64,000 nucleotides of DNA. Source: Hellea sp. GTDB taxonomy: Bacteria > Pseudomonadota > Alphaproteobacteria > Caulobacterales > Maricaulaceae. Of the stretch, positions 49,200-58,100 are shown in pieces. How positions within the stretch are numbered: position 1 is the stretch's first letter; each line of letters starts with the position of its first letter. The notes under the pieces are model-generated. The model was given only the letters and a program-made list of their open reading frames with translations, was not told the origin of the DNA and ran no database searches. A program made the translations under genes and the position numbers. The stretch is taken from NCBI GenBank assembly GCA_014238285.1, contig JABABK010000007.1:1-64000 (forward strand). The letters are read 5' to 3'.

Positions 49200-49709
49200 T
49201 TATGAAGTGATTCTAAAATCCATACCGGGTTCCAAATCTCGCAATAAAGCAACCATCACATCCGGCGTTAAAGCAACACAGCCTAATGTCTGCCGGTCAT
49301 CTGTTTGCGCGATGTGGATAAACACGGCTGAACCAGCGCCTTTTTGCGGCGGGCTATCATTGTGATCCATCACTAGAATAATATCATAGACGCCATCATC
49401 CCGCCAAAGTTTTTCATGGGATCCACTAAACGGTAGCCGAACAAACCGGTTATAGGCTCCGCTTTTTACATCATCACACCAACCGTCTTGAGGCGATAAA
49501 GGCCACATATGAAGGCGGCTTGGTGGCCTAAACGGCAATCGGTCTGGCCTATACAGGCCAAAGCGCACGTTATATTGGCCCAAAGGCGTTTTACCGTCAC
49601 CTTCTACGCCTTGTTTTTCATCAATATACCCACCCTGGCCAATGCGGCATTGATATTTATAATCGTCCCAAACGATAGATTGATCGTGGCAACTCACGGA
49701 AATGATCAT
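49200..49709 (-). CDS. L,D-transpeptidase family protein (YkuD fold)
   Basis: GDGKTPLGQYNV...FIHIAQTDDRQTLGCVALTPDVMVALL. Confidence 0.82.
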   Translation of the reverse strand: MIISVSCHDQSIVWDDYKYQCRIGQGGYIDEKQGVEGDGKTPLGQYNVRFGLYRPDRLPFRPPSRLHMWPLSPQDGWCDDVKSGAYNRFVRLPFSGSHEKLWRDDGVYDIILVMDHNDSPPQKGAGSAVFIHIAQTDDRQTLGCVALTPDVMVALLRDLEPGMDFRITS

Positions 49710-49801
49710 ATATACTCACGCAATAGTGAAAACTTGAGAGCAATCTGGCATTAGCTTATTGATTGTGGCAAGCTTAAAAGAACACAAAATTGTGAGGACC
49801 T

Positions 49802-50509
49802 ATGGCCGTTAAAAAACGCCTTCTATTAGTTGATGATGACGATGATCTACGGGACGAGCTCACTGAGCAATTCGCGCTTTATGACGAATTTGAAACAATG
49901 GGAGCTGCAACAGCAACCGAAGGCATCGAACTCGCCAAAACTAGCCCATTCGATCTTATCCTGCTAGATGTCGACCTTCCCGACATGCTGGGAACAGAAG
50001 CCTGCGATATTATGCGAAAAGCCGGCGTTGCCGCGCCCATCGTTATGCTCACGGGTAATGATGGCGATATGAACGAAATATTGGGCCTTAATTCCGGCGC
50101 CAATGATTACGTCACAAAACCATTTCGATTTGCGGTCTTACTGGCGCGGCTACGCGCTCATTTACGCAGCTTCGAACAAAGCGAAGAAGCAAGTTTTCAA
50201 ATCGGCCCCTATGAATTCAAGCCAGCCTATAAACGATTAGTGCCGCCGCCAGACGAGAACGGGACACAACCTCGGGATATCCGGCTGACAGAAAAAGAAA
50301 CCAATATTTTAAAATATTTGTACCGCGCCGGCGGCAAGCCTGTTGGCCGAGACGAATTATTACATGAAGTTTGGGGTTATAATTCCGGTGTCACAACCCA
50401 CACACTCGAAACGCATGTTTATCGATTACGTCAAAAAATCGAACCAGAAAAAGGCCAAGCTACCTTGTTAGTCACTGAACCTGGTGGTTACCGCCTAGTT
50501 ATGGCATAA
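49802..50509 (+). CDS. OmpR/PhoB-type response regulator
   Basis: RLLLVDDDDDLRDEL; DLILLDVDLPDMLG; DYVTKPFRFAVLLARLRAHLR; winged-helix LTEKETNILKYLYRAGGKPVGRDELLHEVWGYN. Confidence 0.94.
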   Translation: MAVKKRLLLVDDDDDLRDELTEQFALYDEFETMGAATATEGIELAKTSPFDLILLDVDLPDMLGTEACDIMRKAGVAAPIVMLTGNDGDMNEILGLNSGANDYVTKPFRFAVLLARLRAHLRSFEQSEEASFQIGPYEFKPAYKRLVPPPDENGTQPRDIRLTEKETNILKYLYRAGGKPVGRDELLHEVWGYNSGVTTHTLETHVYRLRQKIEPEKGQATLLVTEPGGYRLVMA

Positions 50510-50515
50510 ATTAAT

Positions 50516-51136
50516 ATGACCATTATTCTCGCAATTTATGCTGTTCTTGTGTTGGCCCTAACTTGGACAGAATATAACCGCAAAAGAAACCTTCAGGCAT
50601 GGCTTAAACCATTGGCTGCCCTCGGGTTTATCCTAATTGCCATCTTCAGCGGCGCTTTATATTGGGATTTTGGCCGATGGATATTATGGGGATTAATCGC
50701 CTGCGCCGTCGGAGATGTGTTGCTTTTATCTCGCGACAATCCCCTGAAGTTTAAACTCGGCATGCTTGCTTTTGCCATAGGGCATCTTTTGTATGTCTGG
50801 GCCTTTATAAATCACTCAGGAAAATCTGATTTAGCGCCTTGGATGTTTTTGCCTTTGATTGCCGGCATCGGGTATTTTACTTGGGTTCTGAAAAAACTTC
50901 CTAAAGACATGATCGCCCCTGTCGCTATCTACACGGTGATCATAATGGCCATGGTCATTTTCAGCTTCACAGTGCCTATAGCGATTATACCGCTCGCCGC
51001 CATCATGTTTGCTATATCGGATATGTTTGTCGCGCGAGATCGCTTTGTCTCAAATCAGCCCATAAACACTATTGCGATAACGCCTTTATATTTTGGAGCG
51101 CAGGCGCTCTTCGCGCTTGCGGCCAGTATAGGCTAA
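50516..51136 (+). CDS. lysoplasmalogenase (YhhN/TMEM86 family)
   Basis: FSGALYWDFGRWILWGLIACAVGDVLLL; AISDMFVARDRFV. Confidence 0.82.
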   Translation: MTIILAIYAVLVLALTWTEYNRKRNLQAWLKPLAALGFILIAIFSGALYWDFGRWILWGLIACAVGDVLLLSRDNPLKFKLGMLAFAIGHLLYVWAFINHSGKSDLAPWMFLPLIAGIGYFTWVLKKLPKDMIAPVAIYTVIIMAMVIFSFTVPIAIIPLAAIMFAISDMFVARDRFVSNQPINTIAITPLYFGAQALFALAASIG

Positions 51137-51984
51137 AGCTTTAAGGTCTGAGTGAGCGGTGCGTGGTCTGACGGCTTTTCTTTTATCCGCCACTCCGTAT
51201 GGATTTCATACCCCTGAGCGCCAGCTTTTTCTGCAGCTGGTTTTAAGGCTTGGCTGACCCATATATGATCCAAACGTCGACCACGATTAGACTTAAAAAC
51301 ATCCTTCGCCCGGTATGACCACCACGTATAAAGCTTTTCATCAACTGGTCTGAAGAGACGCGCCGTATCAACAAAATCATGACAGGCCCGCAAGTTTTCC
51401 AATATCTCAACTTCCATAGGTGTGTGGCTGACAACTTTTAAAAGCTGTTTATGGGACCACACATCATGCTCTCCGGGCGCAATATTAAAATCGCCAACCA
51501 AAACTTGTTGATCGTCACCTTTTTTAAACCGTTCTTTGAAATAGCCATTCATCGCTGCAAGAAAATCGAGCTTATGCTGAAATTTGTCATTTACAACCGG
51601 GTCGGCGACATCTCCGCCAGCTGGAATGTAAAAATTATGAAGCTCAAAATCTTCTCTTCCAGCGAGAACTTTCGTGCTGACATGGCGCGCATGATCCAAA
51701 GGACAAAAACTAGTCGATAACCGCTCCATAGGTAGGCGCGATAGAGTTGCCGCACCGTGATATCCTTTTTGACCCGAAACCTCGATATAGTCGTAACCGA
51801 GGTCTTTAAACGGCTTATAAGGAAATTGGTCTTCTAGGCATTTAATCTCTTGCAACGCCAAAATGTCAGGTGCGTGTTCTTTCAAGAAACGCGCGACCGT
51901 CTCTTGGCGAAGCCGGACCGAATTAATATTCCATGTGGTAATTTTGATTTGCATTTGATCTTGCTGGCAGAGGCCCGCCAGCAA
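51133..51984 (-). CDS. xth: exodeoxyribonuclease III
   Basis: ITTWNINSVRLRQETVARFLKEHAPDILALQEIKCLEDQFP; LVGDFNIAPGEHDV; RLDHIWVS; SDHAPLTQTLKL. Start probably at an internal M. Confidence 0.94.
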   Translation of the reverse strand: MLAGLCQQDQMQIKITTWNINSVRLRQETVARFLKEHAPDILALQEIKCLEDQFPYKPFKDLGYDYIEVSGQKGYHGAATLSRLPMERLSTSFCPLDHARHVSTKVLAGREDFELHNFYIPAGGDVADPVVNDKFQHKLDFLAAMNGYFKERFKKGDDQQVLVGDFNIAPGEHDVWSHKQLLKVVSHTPMEVEILENLRACHDFVDTARLFRPVDEKLYTWWSYRAKDVFKSNRGRRLDHIWVSQALKPAAEKAGAQGYEIHTEWRIKEKPSDHAPLTQTLKL

Positions 51985-52014
51985 GGCAAGTTGATTATGC
52001 GGCTATACTCAAAT

Positions 52015-52692
52015 TTATCGGCGGCGACGGTCCCGGCGGTCTTCATCGCGGTGAATAAAGATGCGAGGATCGACATTTCCATTATAGCGAAGGTCGGACA
52101 ACACGACACGGGTTTCGCCGCCAAAGCTATCGGCAATAACCCAAGCTTTAAACGCTAATGTTTGCGGATCAAAAATCATCGAAATATCACCGTCCATTTC
52201 GCCGCTGCCGTCTCTGGCTGTAACGCGGATTTCCTGAGGCGTTTTAAGCAAACCAACGACTTCGGTGTCGCGGGCTAAGTTGACATTTTCTTTCAAAAAA
52301 TAATTAAGAGGTGTCGCCGATAATGGAACACGATCTGTAGTTTCTAAGGCTTTGTCGTGTTGAACCAAAGTCACACCATCAGAAACAACCAGTAACGGAT
52401 TTGGTGCATCATACTCGAACCGCATTCGTCCGGGGCGAGACAGGTGAATAATCCCTGTATCGATCTGGCCATCAGACGTATATTGCGTAAACCGCCCTTC
52501 AAAGTTCGTAATGGAGTTTAAGGCCCCGTCGAGACGCGTAAGATCGTATTCAACGTTTTGTGGATCAGAAAAACTTGAAACAACGGGCTGCGGCGTTGAG
52601 TAGGCCTGTCCAACCTGACCTGTCGCAATAGCGCCAATAGAAAGCGCTGCGAGCGCTATACCAGCCATATATATTTTTTTGAATTTCTTCAT
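52015..52692 (-). CDS. lolA: outer-membrane lipoprotein carrier protein LolA
   Basis: LNSITNFEGRFTQYTSDGQIDTGIIHLSRPGRMRFEYDAPNPLLVVSDGVTLV. Confidence 0.88.
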   Translation of the reverse strand: MKKFKKIYMAGIALAALSIGAIATGQVGQAYSTPQPVVSSFSDPQNVEYDLTRLDGALNSITNFEGRFTQYTSDGQIDTGIIHLSRPGRMRFEYDAPNPLLVVSDGVTLVQHDKALETTDRVPLSATPLNYFLKENVNLARDTEVVGLLKTPQEIRVTARDGSGEMDGDISMIFDPQTLAFKAWVIADSFGGETRVVLSDLRYNGNVDPRIFIHRDEDRRDRRRR

Positions 52693-52903
52693 AATTAAAC
52701 CTCTTATTCAGCTTGTTTATAAGAAACCAAGATTTAATCCAGCCTGAATAAAAACAGTTTTTTCATTAAATTACCTCCATAGTATCAAAGAATTTAAATT
52801 GAATTTTAAACAATTTTATGCTAAATGTAAGTAACTGCCAGTGGGGCAATGAGAGCAATAAACCGGGACTTAGAGAGACTGACGCGAATGCGGAGGCTAT
52901 ATT

Positions 52904-53434
52904 ATGTCGTTGTTTACCATACGGCCGGGAATTGAATCAGGTTCTCCTGCCGATACTATTCAGAATTTAGAGTCACTCCCTGAAGAGGCTAATATTCACG
53001 CGCTTTGCGCGGCAATCGCTGCTGATTACGTAAAATTTGTGAAAAAGCATGTTTTAGAAGATTTAGATATGCCACAAAAATATACGATCAGAGACTTACA
53101 GGTCCTAATAAGTATTTTTGAAAGTGATACCGTTTTAACATCCGCCCATATTGTCAAAATATCTGGTCTTGATCCAGCTACCGTTGCACGGTCTGTCAAA
53201 ACCTTAAAAGACCATGGACACATTATCACGGAATCCAGCCTAGAAGACTCTAGAAGCCGTTTATTGAAAATAACACTGGATGGACGGGCTCTAGCTAAAG
53301 AATATGTCAAAGCCAGCCGGTCGGCCTTCAATAAAAATGGTTTAAGTTCCACAAACCAAGCTGACGAAATAGGAACAGTGTTCCAACTTTTGAAAGACTT
53401 TCGAAATCAAAGCCGAAAACTCAGAAAAGTCTAA
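52904..53434 (+). CDS. MarR family transcriptional regulator
   Basis: IVKISGLDPATVARSVKTLKDHGHIITESSLEDSRSRLLKITLDGRALAKEY. Confidence 0.87.
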   Translation: MSLFTIRPGIESGSPADTIQNLESLPEEANIHALCAAIAADYVKFVKKHVLEDLDMPQKYTIRDLQVLISIFESDTVLTSAHIVKISGLDPATVARSVKTLKDHGHIITESSLEDSRSRLLKITLDGRALAKEYVKASRSAFNKNGLSSTNQADEIGTVFQLLKDFRNQSRKLRKV

Positions 53435-53444
53435 GCCGCGCCTA

Positions 53445-54434
53445 TTAGGAAAGAATCATGTTGTGAATTGAGCGTTCTGGGCGAGCGCCATAATGGGATA
53501 TGACTTCTGCAGCGCACACGCTGCCAAGATAGCCAGCTTCTTGCCAGCTCATGCCCATTACGTGGCCGGCTAATACGCCGGCTGCATACTGGTCACCAGC
53601 CCCAGTCGTGTCCGTCAGCGAATCTGCTTTGGCTCTAGGCACAATGTGAACATCTCTGCCTTCTATTATTACGGACCCTTTTGCGCTGCGGGTAACGCAA
53701 GCAATTTTGCAGTCTTTTCGCAAAGCTTTTATGGCGACATCGAAATTGTCTGTTTCATAAAGCGATAAAAGCTCCGCCTCATTTGAAAATAGAATATCAA
53801 CATGGTGTTTTATCAAATGTCTGAAGCTGTCTCTATGGCGGTCCACACAAAATGTATCCGATAAAGTCAAAGACACTTTGCGGTTTGCCGCTTGCGCGTA
53901 TTCAGAGGCTTTCACAAAGGCGGCTTTAGCTGCATCTTGGTCAAATAAATAACCTTCTAAATAGATGATAGAAGCTGCCTGTATTTGAGACTTAACAATA
54001 TCTTTTGGACTAAATTTTACAGATGCTCCCAAGAACGTATTCATGGACCGCTCGCCATCCGGCGTCACTGCGATTAAGCAGCGCGCTGTCGCATCCTGTC
54101 CTTTTAGGCGGCCTGTGTTATAAGTTACTTCAGCCTCTGTCATCCCATTAGCAAATCGGTCTCCCAGTGCATCATCCGCGACCTTCCCAACATACGCGGC
54201 CCGAACGCCTAATTTGGCGATGCCGACAAGTGTGTTTGCCGCGGACCCACCTGCAATTTCTTGCGGAGTAGCCACGGCCGACAGTTTTTTATGTAAATCA
54301 AGTGCTCGGTTTTCATCGATGAGCGTCATTGCGCTTTTCGGAATGTCATTTTCGGCCAAAAATTCATCAGAGGCGGGCGCGATCACATCCATGATCGCGT
54401 TGCCGATTCCCAAAACATCAAATTTAGTAGACAT
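53445..54434 (-). CDS. PfkB-family sugar/adenosine kinase
   Basis: VLGIGNAIMDVIAPAS; AGGSAANTLVGIAKLGVRAAYVGKVADDALG; LTDTTGAGDQYAAGVLAG. Confidence 0.92.
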   Translation of the reverse strand: MSTKFDVLGIGNAIMDVIAPASDEFLAENDIPKSAMTLIDENRALDLHKKLSAVATPQEIAGGSAANTLVGIAKLGVRAAYVGKVADDALGDRFANGMTEAEVTYNTGRLKGQDATARCLIAVTPDGERSMNTFLGASVKFSPKDIVKSQIQAASIIYLEGYLFDQDAAKAAFVKASEYAQAANRKVSLTLSDTFCVDRHRDSFRHLIKHHVDILFSNEAELLSLYETDNFDVAIKALRKDCKIACVTRSAKGSVIIEGRDVHIVPRAKADSLTDTTGAGDQYAAGVLAGHVMGMSWQEAGYLGSVCAAEVISHYGARPERSIHNMILS

Positions 54435-54505
54435 TGTTCTTCCTTACATCTTGTGCTGCGCGGTTAAAACACTATCTGTGTTTTTGCAATGCGAAAGCTT
54501 AGATT

Positions 54506-55411
54506 ATGAAATACAAAGTCGCCGTCTTAATTTCTGACAACCTGGCCTCTGATCACGAAGATGCTAGAGATGATATTTTTGAGCTCGAAGAGCAAATGGC
54601 TAAACTCATCCCCGCATTTGCGCAGCACGAGATTTCTCTTGAAACTCTGCCTTGGAGACAAGCGGCCGATAATGCCGAAAATTTTGATGCTTACTTGCCA
54701 TTATTTGTCTGGGATTATTTTGAAGGCAATCAAGAAGATTTCTTATCTGAAATAGCAAAATCTGCCCAAAAGACCAAAATATTCAATAATTTTGACATCA
54801 TCCGCTGGAATTTGAACAAATCATATCTGGACGAGCTTGATAGTAGCGGCGCGCCGGTTATCCAGACAATCTATCTTGAACGCGTAACTCAAGCTGGCGT
54901 TGCGCGCGCATTTGAAGCTTTAAATACCGATATATTAGTTATTAAACCCGTTGTTGGCGGCGGGGCTTGGCGCCAAGCTTTGTATAAAAAAGATGATCCA
55001 TTTCCTGAAAAGGATAAACTTCCCCCAGAAGGCGCGATGGTTCAGGCCTTCTTGCCTAGCGTCCAGTCAGAGGGTGAATATTCGTTTGTCTATTTTGGTG
55101 GACAATTTTCTCACGCCGCGCTCAAACGAGCAAAATCTGGCGATTACCGAATTCAATCCATTTATGGAGGAACAGAAGAAACCTATTCTCCATCAAGTGA
55201 AGAACGGGAATCTGCCCGGTTAATTTTAGACGCACTAGATTTCACACCGCTTTATGCTCGCGTTGATTTATTACGTGGCAATGACGGGGCTTTAAAGTTA
55301 ATCGAGCTCGAATTACTCGAGCCTTATCTTTATTTACCTCACGCCGAAGAACAAGACGGTCTTAATAAAGGCGCTTTAAAGCTCGCAGAGGCGCTGGCTA
55401 AAAAACTCTAA
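54506..55411 (+). CDS. ATP-grasp domain protein (glutathione-synthetase-like fold)
   Basis: VIKPVVGGGAWRQALYKKDD; MVQAFLPSVQSEGEYSFVYFGGQFSHAALKRAKSGDYRIQSIYGGTEE; YARVDLLRGNDGALKLIELELLEPYLYL. Confidence 0.85.
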   Translation: MKYKVAVLISDNLASDHEDARDDIFELEEQMAKLIPAFAQHEISLETLPWRQAADNAENFDAYLPLFVWDYFEGNQEDFLSEIAKSAQKTKIFNNFDIIRWNLNKSYLDELDSSGAPVIQTIYLERVTQAGVARAFEALNTDILVIKPVVGGGAWRQALYKKDDPFPEKDKLPPEGAMVQAFLPSVQSEGEYSFVYFGGQFSHAALKRAKSGDYRIQSIYGGTEETYSPSSEERESARLILDALDFTPLYARVDLLRGNDGALKLIELELLEPYLYLPHAEEQDGLNKGALKLAEALAKKL

Positions 55412-56085
55412 TCAACTGCCGGAGTTTTGTCTTTAAACTTGCAAATCTCGCTAATGACGCAATTAAAACATTTAGGCGTCCTAGCAACACAAACATATCG
55501 TCCGTGCAAGATGAGCCAATGATGGGCGTGAAGCGCATATTCATCCGGCGTAACTTTTAAAAGATTAAGTTCAACTTCTAACGGGTTTTTACCCGGCGCC
55601 ATTCCTGTACGGTTAGATACCCTAAATATATGCGTATCCACCGCCATGGTTGGTTGACGAAAAATTTCGTTTAAAACCACGTTAGCTGTTTTTCGACCAA
55701 CTCCAGGCAGGCGCTCTAATTCTTCGCGCGTGTCCGGAACTTCGCTGCCAAAGTCATCGATTAGCATTTGAGATAATTTGGTAACATTTTTGGCCTTTGT
55801 TCGGAAAAGCCCGATGGTTTTTACATAGTCACGGACTTTGTCTTCACCCAAGGCGGCCATTTTTTCAGGCGTATCCGCCGCTTCAAATAGAGCTTTGGTC
55901 GCTTTATTAACCCCGACGTCTGTTGCTTGGGCCGACAGCGCCACCGCCACAACCAATGTAAATGGATTTGAGTAGTGTAGCTCTGTACGAGGCGCAGGGT
56001 CGAGCCTAGCAAGATGAGCGTAAATATCCGCAATTTTGGCCCGGGTTAATTTAGGTCTGGGTAGTTTTTTATTGGAAACAGCCAT
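55408..56085 (-). CDS. nth: endonuclease III
   Basis: LVVAVALSAQATDVGVNKATKALF; LERLPGVGRKTANVVLNE; Fe-S cysteines CVARTPKCFNCVISEIC. Confidence 0.96.
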   Translation of the reverse strand: MAVSNKKLPRPKLTRAKIADIYAHLARLDPAPRTELHYSNPFTLVVAVALSAQATDVGVNKATKALFEAADTPEKMAALGEDKVRDYVKTIGLFRTKAKNVTKLSQMLIDDFGSEVPDTREELERLPGVGRKTANVVLNEIFRQPTMAVDTHIFRVSNRTGMAPGKNPLEVELNLLKVTPDEYALHAHHWLILHGRYVCVARTPKCFNCVISEICKFKDKTPAVD

Positions 56086-56639
56086 TATCCGCGCGTTGAT
56101 ATCCGGTCTAACATTTGCTCAATCATTTTATCGGCAAAGGACGACGCTGGCTGAGCCGTTAGTTCTCCCTTTTTATCAAAAGCCTTATCTGCAAGCCCGC
56201 AACCCGTTTGGGCTGGGACAAGGTCAGCCCCAAGTCTCATCATGATAAACTGAATTTGGCGCATAGCCATAATTCCACTCATAGGACCTGGTGAACAAGA
56301 GGCAATCCCGAAAACTTTGCCGGATATATGTCCCATTTCAACCGTGCTCGTCCAATCAATGGCATTTTTAAGAACGGGCGGCAGACCGCCATTATATTCC
56401 GGCGAGACAATAATAATCCCGTCAAAGCCTTTCATACGGCTAATCAGTTTTTTAACGCCAGTGGGTGTTTTAAGGTCGCCATGATAAAGAGGTAAATCAT
56501 AGGTCGCTAAGTTGATTTCACCCGTCTTAACGCCAGCGGCTTTTACTTTTTTCTGCAAAGCCTTAGAGAGTTTTTGGTTGATGGAGTCTTTTCTTAAAGA
56601 GCCACATAAAAAGCCGATGCGCGGCGGTGTTTTTGCCAT
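56085..56639 (-). CDS. NADPH-dependent FMN reductase family protein
   Basis: IGFLCGSLRKDSINQKLSKAL; DGIIIVSPEYNGGLPPVLKNAIDWTS. Confidence 0.92.
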   Translation of the reverse strand: MAKTPPRIGFLCGSLRKDSINQKLSKALQKKVKAAGVKTGEINLATYDLPLYHGDLKTPTGVKKLISRMKGFDGIIIVSPEYNGGLPPVLKNAIDWTSTVEMGHISGKVFGIASCSPGPMSGIMAMRQIQFIMMRLGADLVPAQTGCGLADKAFDKKGELTAQPASSFADKMIEQMLDRISTRG

Positions 56640-56701
56640 GATATATCCTTATTTTTCAGCACTATAAAAACCCTTGAAGACAAATCAATTATAATGCGGA
56701 A

Positions 56702-57184
56702 TTATTTTCCGGTTCGTAAAAACACATACCACGCGCCGCTGCCGCCATGTTTAATATGAGCGGGCGCGAACTCTGCAATGACATGCCTAATATCTGGATG
56801 TTGAAGCCAATTAGGAAGGTTTTGCCTTAGAACACCTTGCCCGCGAAGGCCTTTACCCGTGACCACTAAAATGCATTTGTGGTTTTGGTTAAAGCTTCGA
56901 ATGATTCCGTGCCTAAGTTTTGAAAAAGCTTCTGTCTGCGTTAAGTCATGTAGATCAAGCTTGCGATCAAATTCAACTTTTCCCCGCCGGGTTTTCTTAT
57001 CTTGTTTGGTGAAAAGCGGACCGCTTTTAGGTGTTTGTCTAATGTTTTTGATATCTGATATTTGCAGCATATTCAAAAATTCTTGTTTCTCAGGTTTTGA
57101 ACTACCGCTTCGCAAAGGCGACACAGTTCGCGCAACTCGCCCCCAAAGGTTTTTGTCCTCCGGTTGATTGAGTTTCTTTTTCAT
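56702..57184 (-). CDS. Smr/MutS2 C-terminal domain protein
   Basis: KLDLHDLTQTEAFSKLRHGI...CILVVTGKGLRGQGVLRQNLPNWL...HIKHGGSGAWYVFLR. Confidence 0.92.
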   Translation of the reverse strand: MKKKLNQPEDKNLWGRVARTVSPLRSGSSKPEKQEFLNMLQISDIKNIRQTPKSGPLFTKQDKKTRRGKVEFDRKLDLHDLTQTEAFSKLRHGIIRSFNQNHKCILVVTGKGLRGQGVLRQNLPNWLQHPDIRHVIAEFAPAHIKHGGSGAWYVFLRTGK

Positions 57185-58083
57185 GGTGACGGAACACGGA
57201 CAGGCGCAGTTCTAGGCTTTCCTTGTTGAGCCAGCCAAATCGCGCCTAATATTAAAGCACAGCCGCCAAATTGAAGCCCTGTCATAGCTTCATCAAACAA
57301 CACCCATGCCACCATAGCAGCCACAACGGGCTGAACCACGATTAACACGCCGGCTATAGAAGCTGGCGTTGATCCCAGCCCTGATATGATCAAACCTTGA
57401 CCCATTACCTGAACAACTATTGCCAAAAACAGCGGCACTAACAGTCCTGATAGTGTTGCAGGTAAAAAAGATTCTCCCGATAGCCTCACCCATAAAACTG
57501 AGACTATCAGCTCAGTGACCGTCAACCAAAAAATAGCTTCGATTCCACTCAATAAACTTCGTGCCATCTTCGAACAGAGTATATAAGCCGAAACTAGAAA
57601 AGCGGCACCGAGTGCCAGCAGGTCTCCTTTGAGAACACCTTTACTTTCAGCCCCACCTCCTAAAGACAGAGCTGCCGCACCAATGAGGGCGACAAGAATA
57701 GCGACAAACCACACATTGGATGGCCTCTCTTTCAAAACAACCCAGGCTAAAAACCCAACGCCCAGGTTTCCAAGGCCAACGATAAACGTCGCGTTAGCTA
57801 CGGTTGTGAGCGAAAGGCCCCAATGCCATAGCGCAATATCGCTTGCAAAAAAGACACCGGCAAGAATGATGAGGGGGCTAGGTTTTACAGGTTTTCTTTT
57901 CTGAATTAAAAACACCAACATCAATAATATTGGAACGGCAAAAAGATATCGCCAAAATGCAATCGCCTGAGGACCCAGATCATTTAACCCCAATCGCAGT
58001 CCAATAGGCGCAAAACCAATACAAATCCCGCCCGCTAAAACGGTGAGCGGTCCTTTTAGAGAATTGCTTGGTTTATCTGTCAT
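57181..58083 (-). CDS. DMT/EamA family transporter
   Basis: 10 predicted TM helices; two EamA repeats. Confidence 0.9.
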   Translation of the reverse strand: MTDKPSNSLKGPLTVLAGGICIGFAPIGLRLGLNDLGPQAIAFWRYLFAVPILLMLVFLIQKRKPVKPSPLIILAGVFFASDIALWHWGLSLTTVANATFIVGLGNLGVGFLAWVVLKERPSNVWFVAILVALIGAAALSLGGGAESKGVLKGDLLALGAAFLVSAYILCSKMARSLLSGIEAIFWLTVTELIVSVLWVRLSGESFLPATLSGLLVPLFLAIVVQVMGQGLIISGLGSTPASIAGVLIVVQPVVAAMVAWVLFDEAMTGLQFGGCALILGAIWLAQQGKPRTAPVRVPSP

Positions 58084-58100
58084 AACGCTCGCCTAGCGAA

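Noticed and set aside
52785-52825. AT-rich imperfect palindrome upstream of the MarR gene as an autoregulatory operator
   Set aside because: Low-complexity A/T sequence gives palindromes by chance; no second supporting site.
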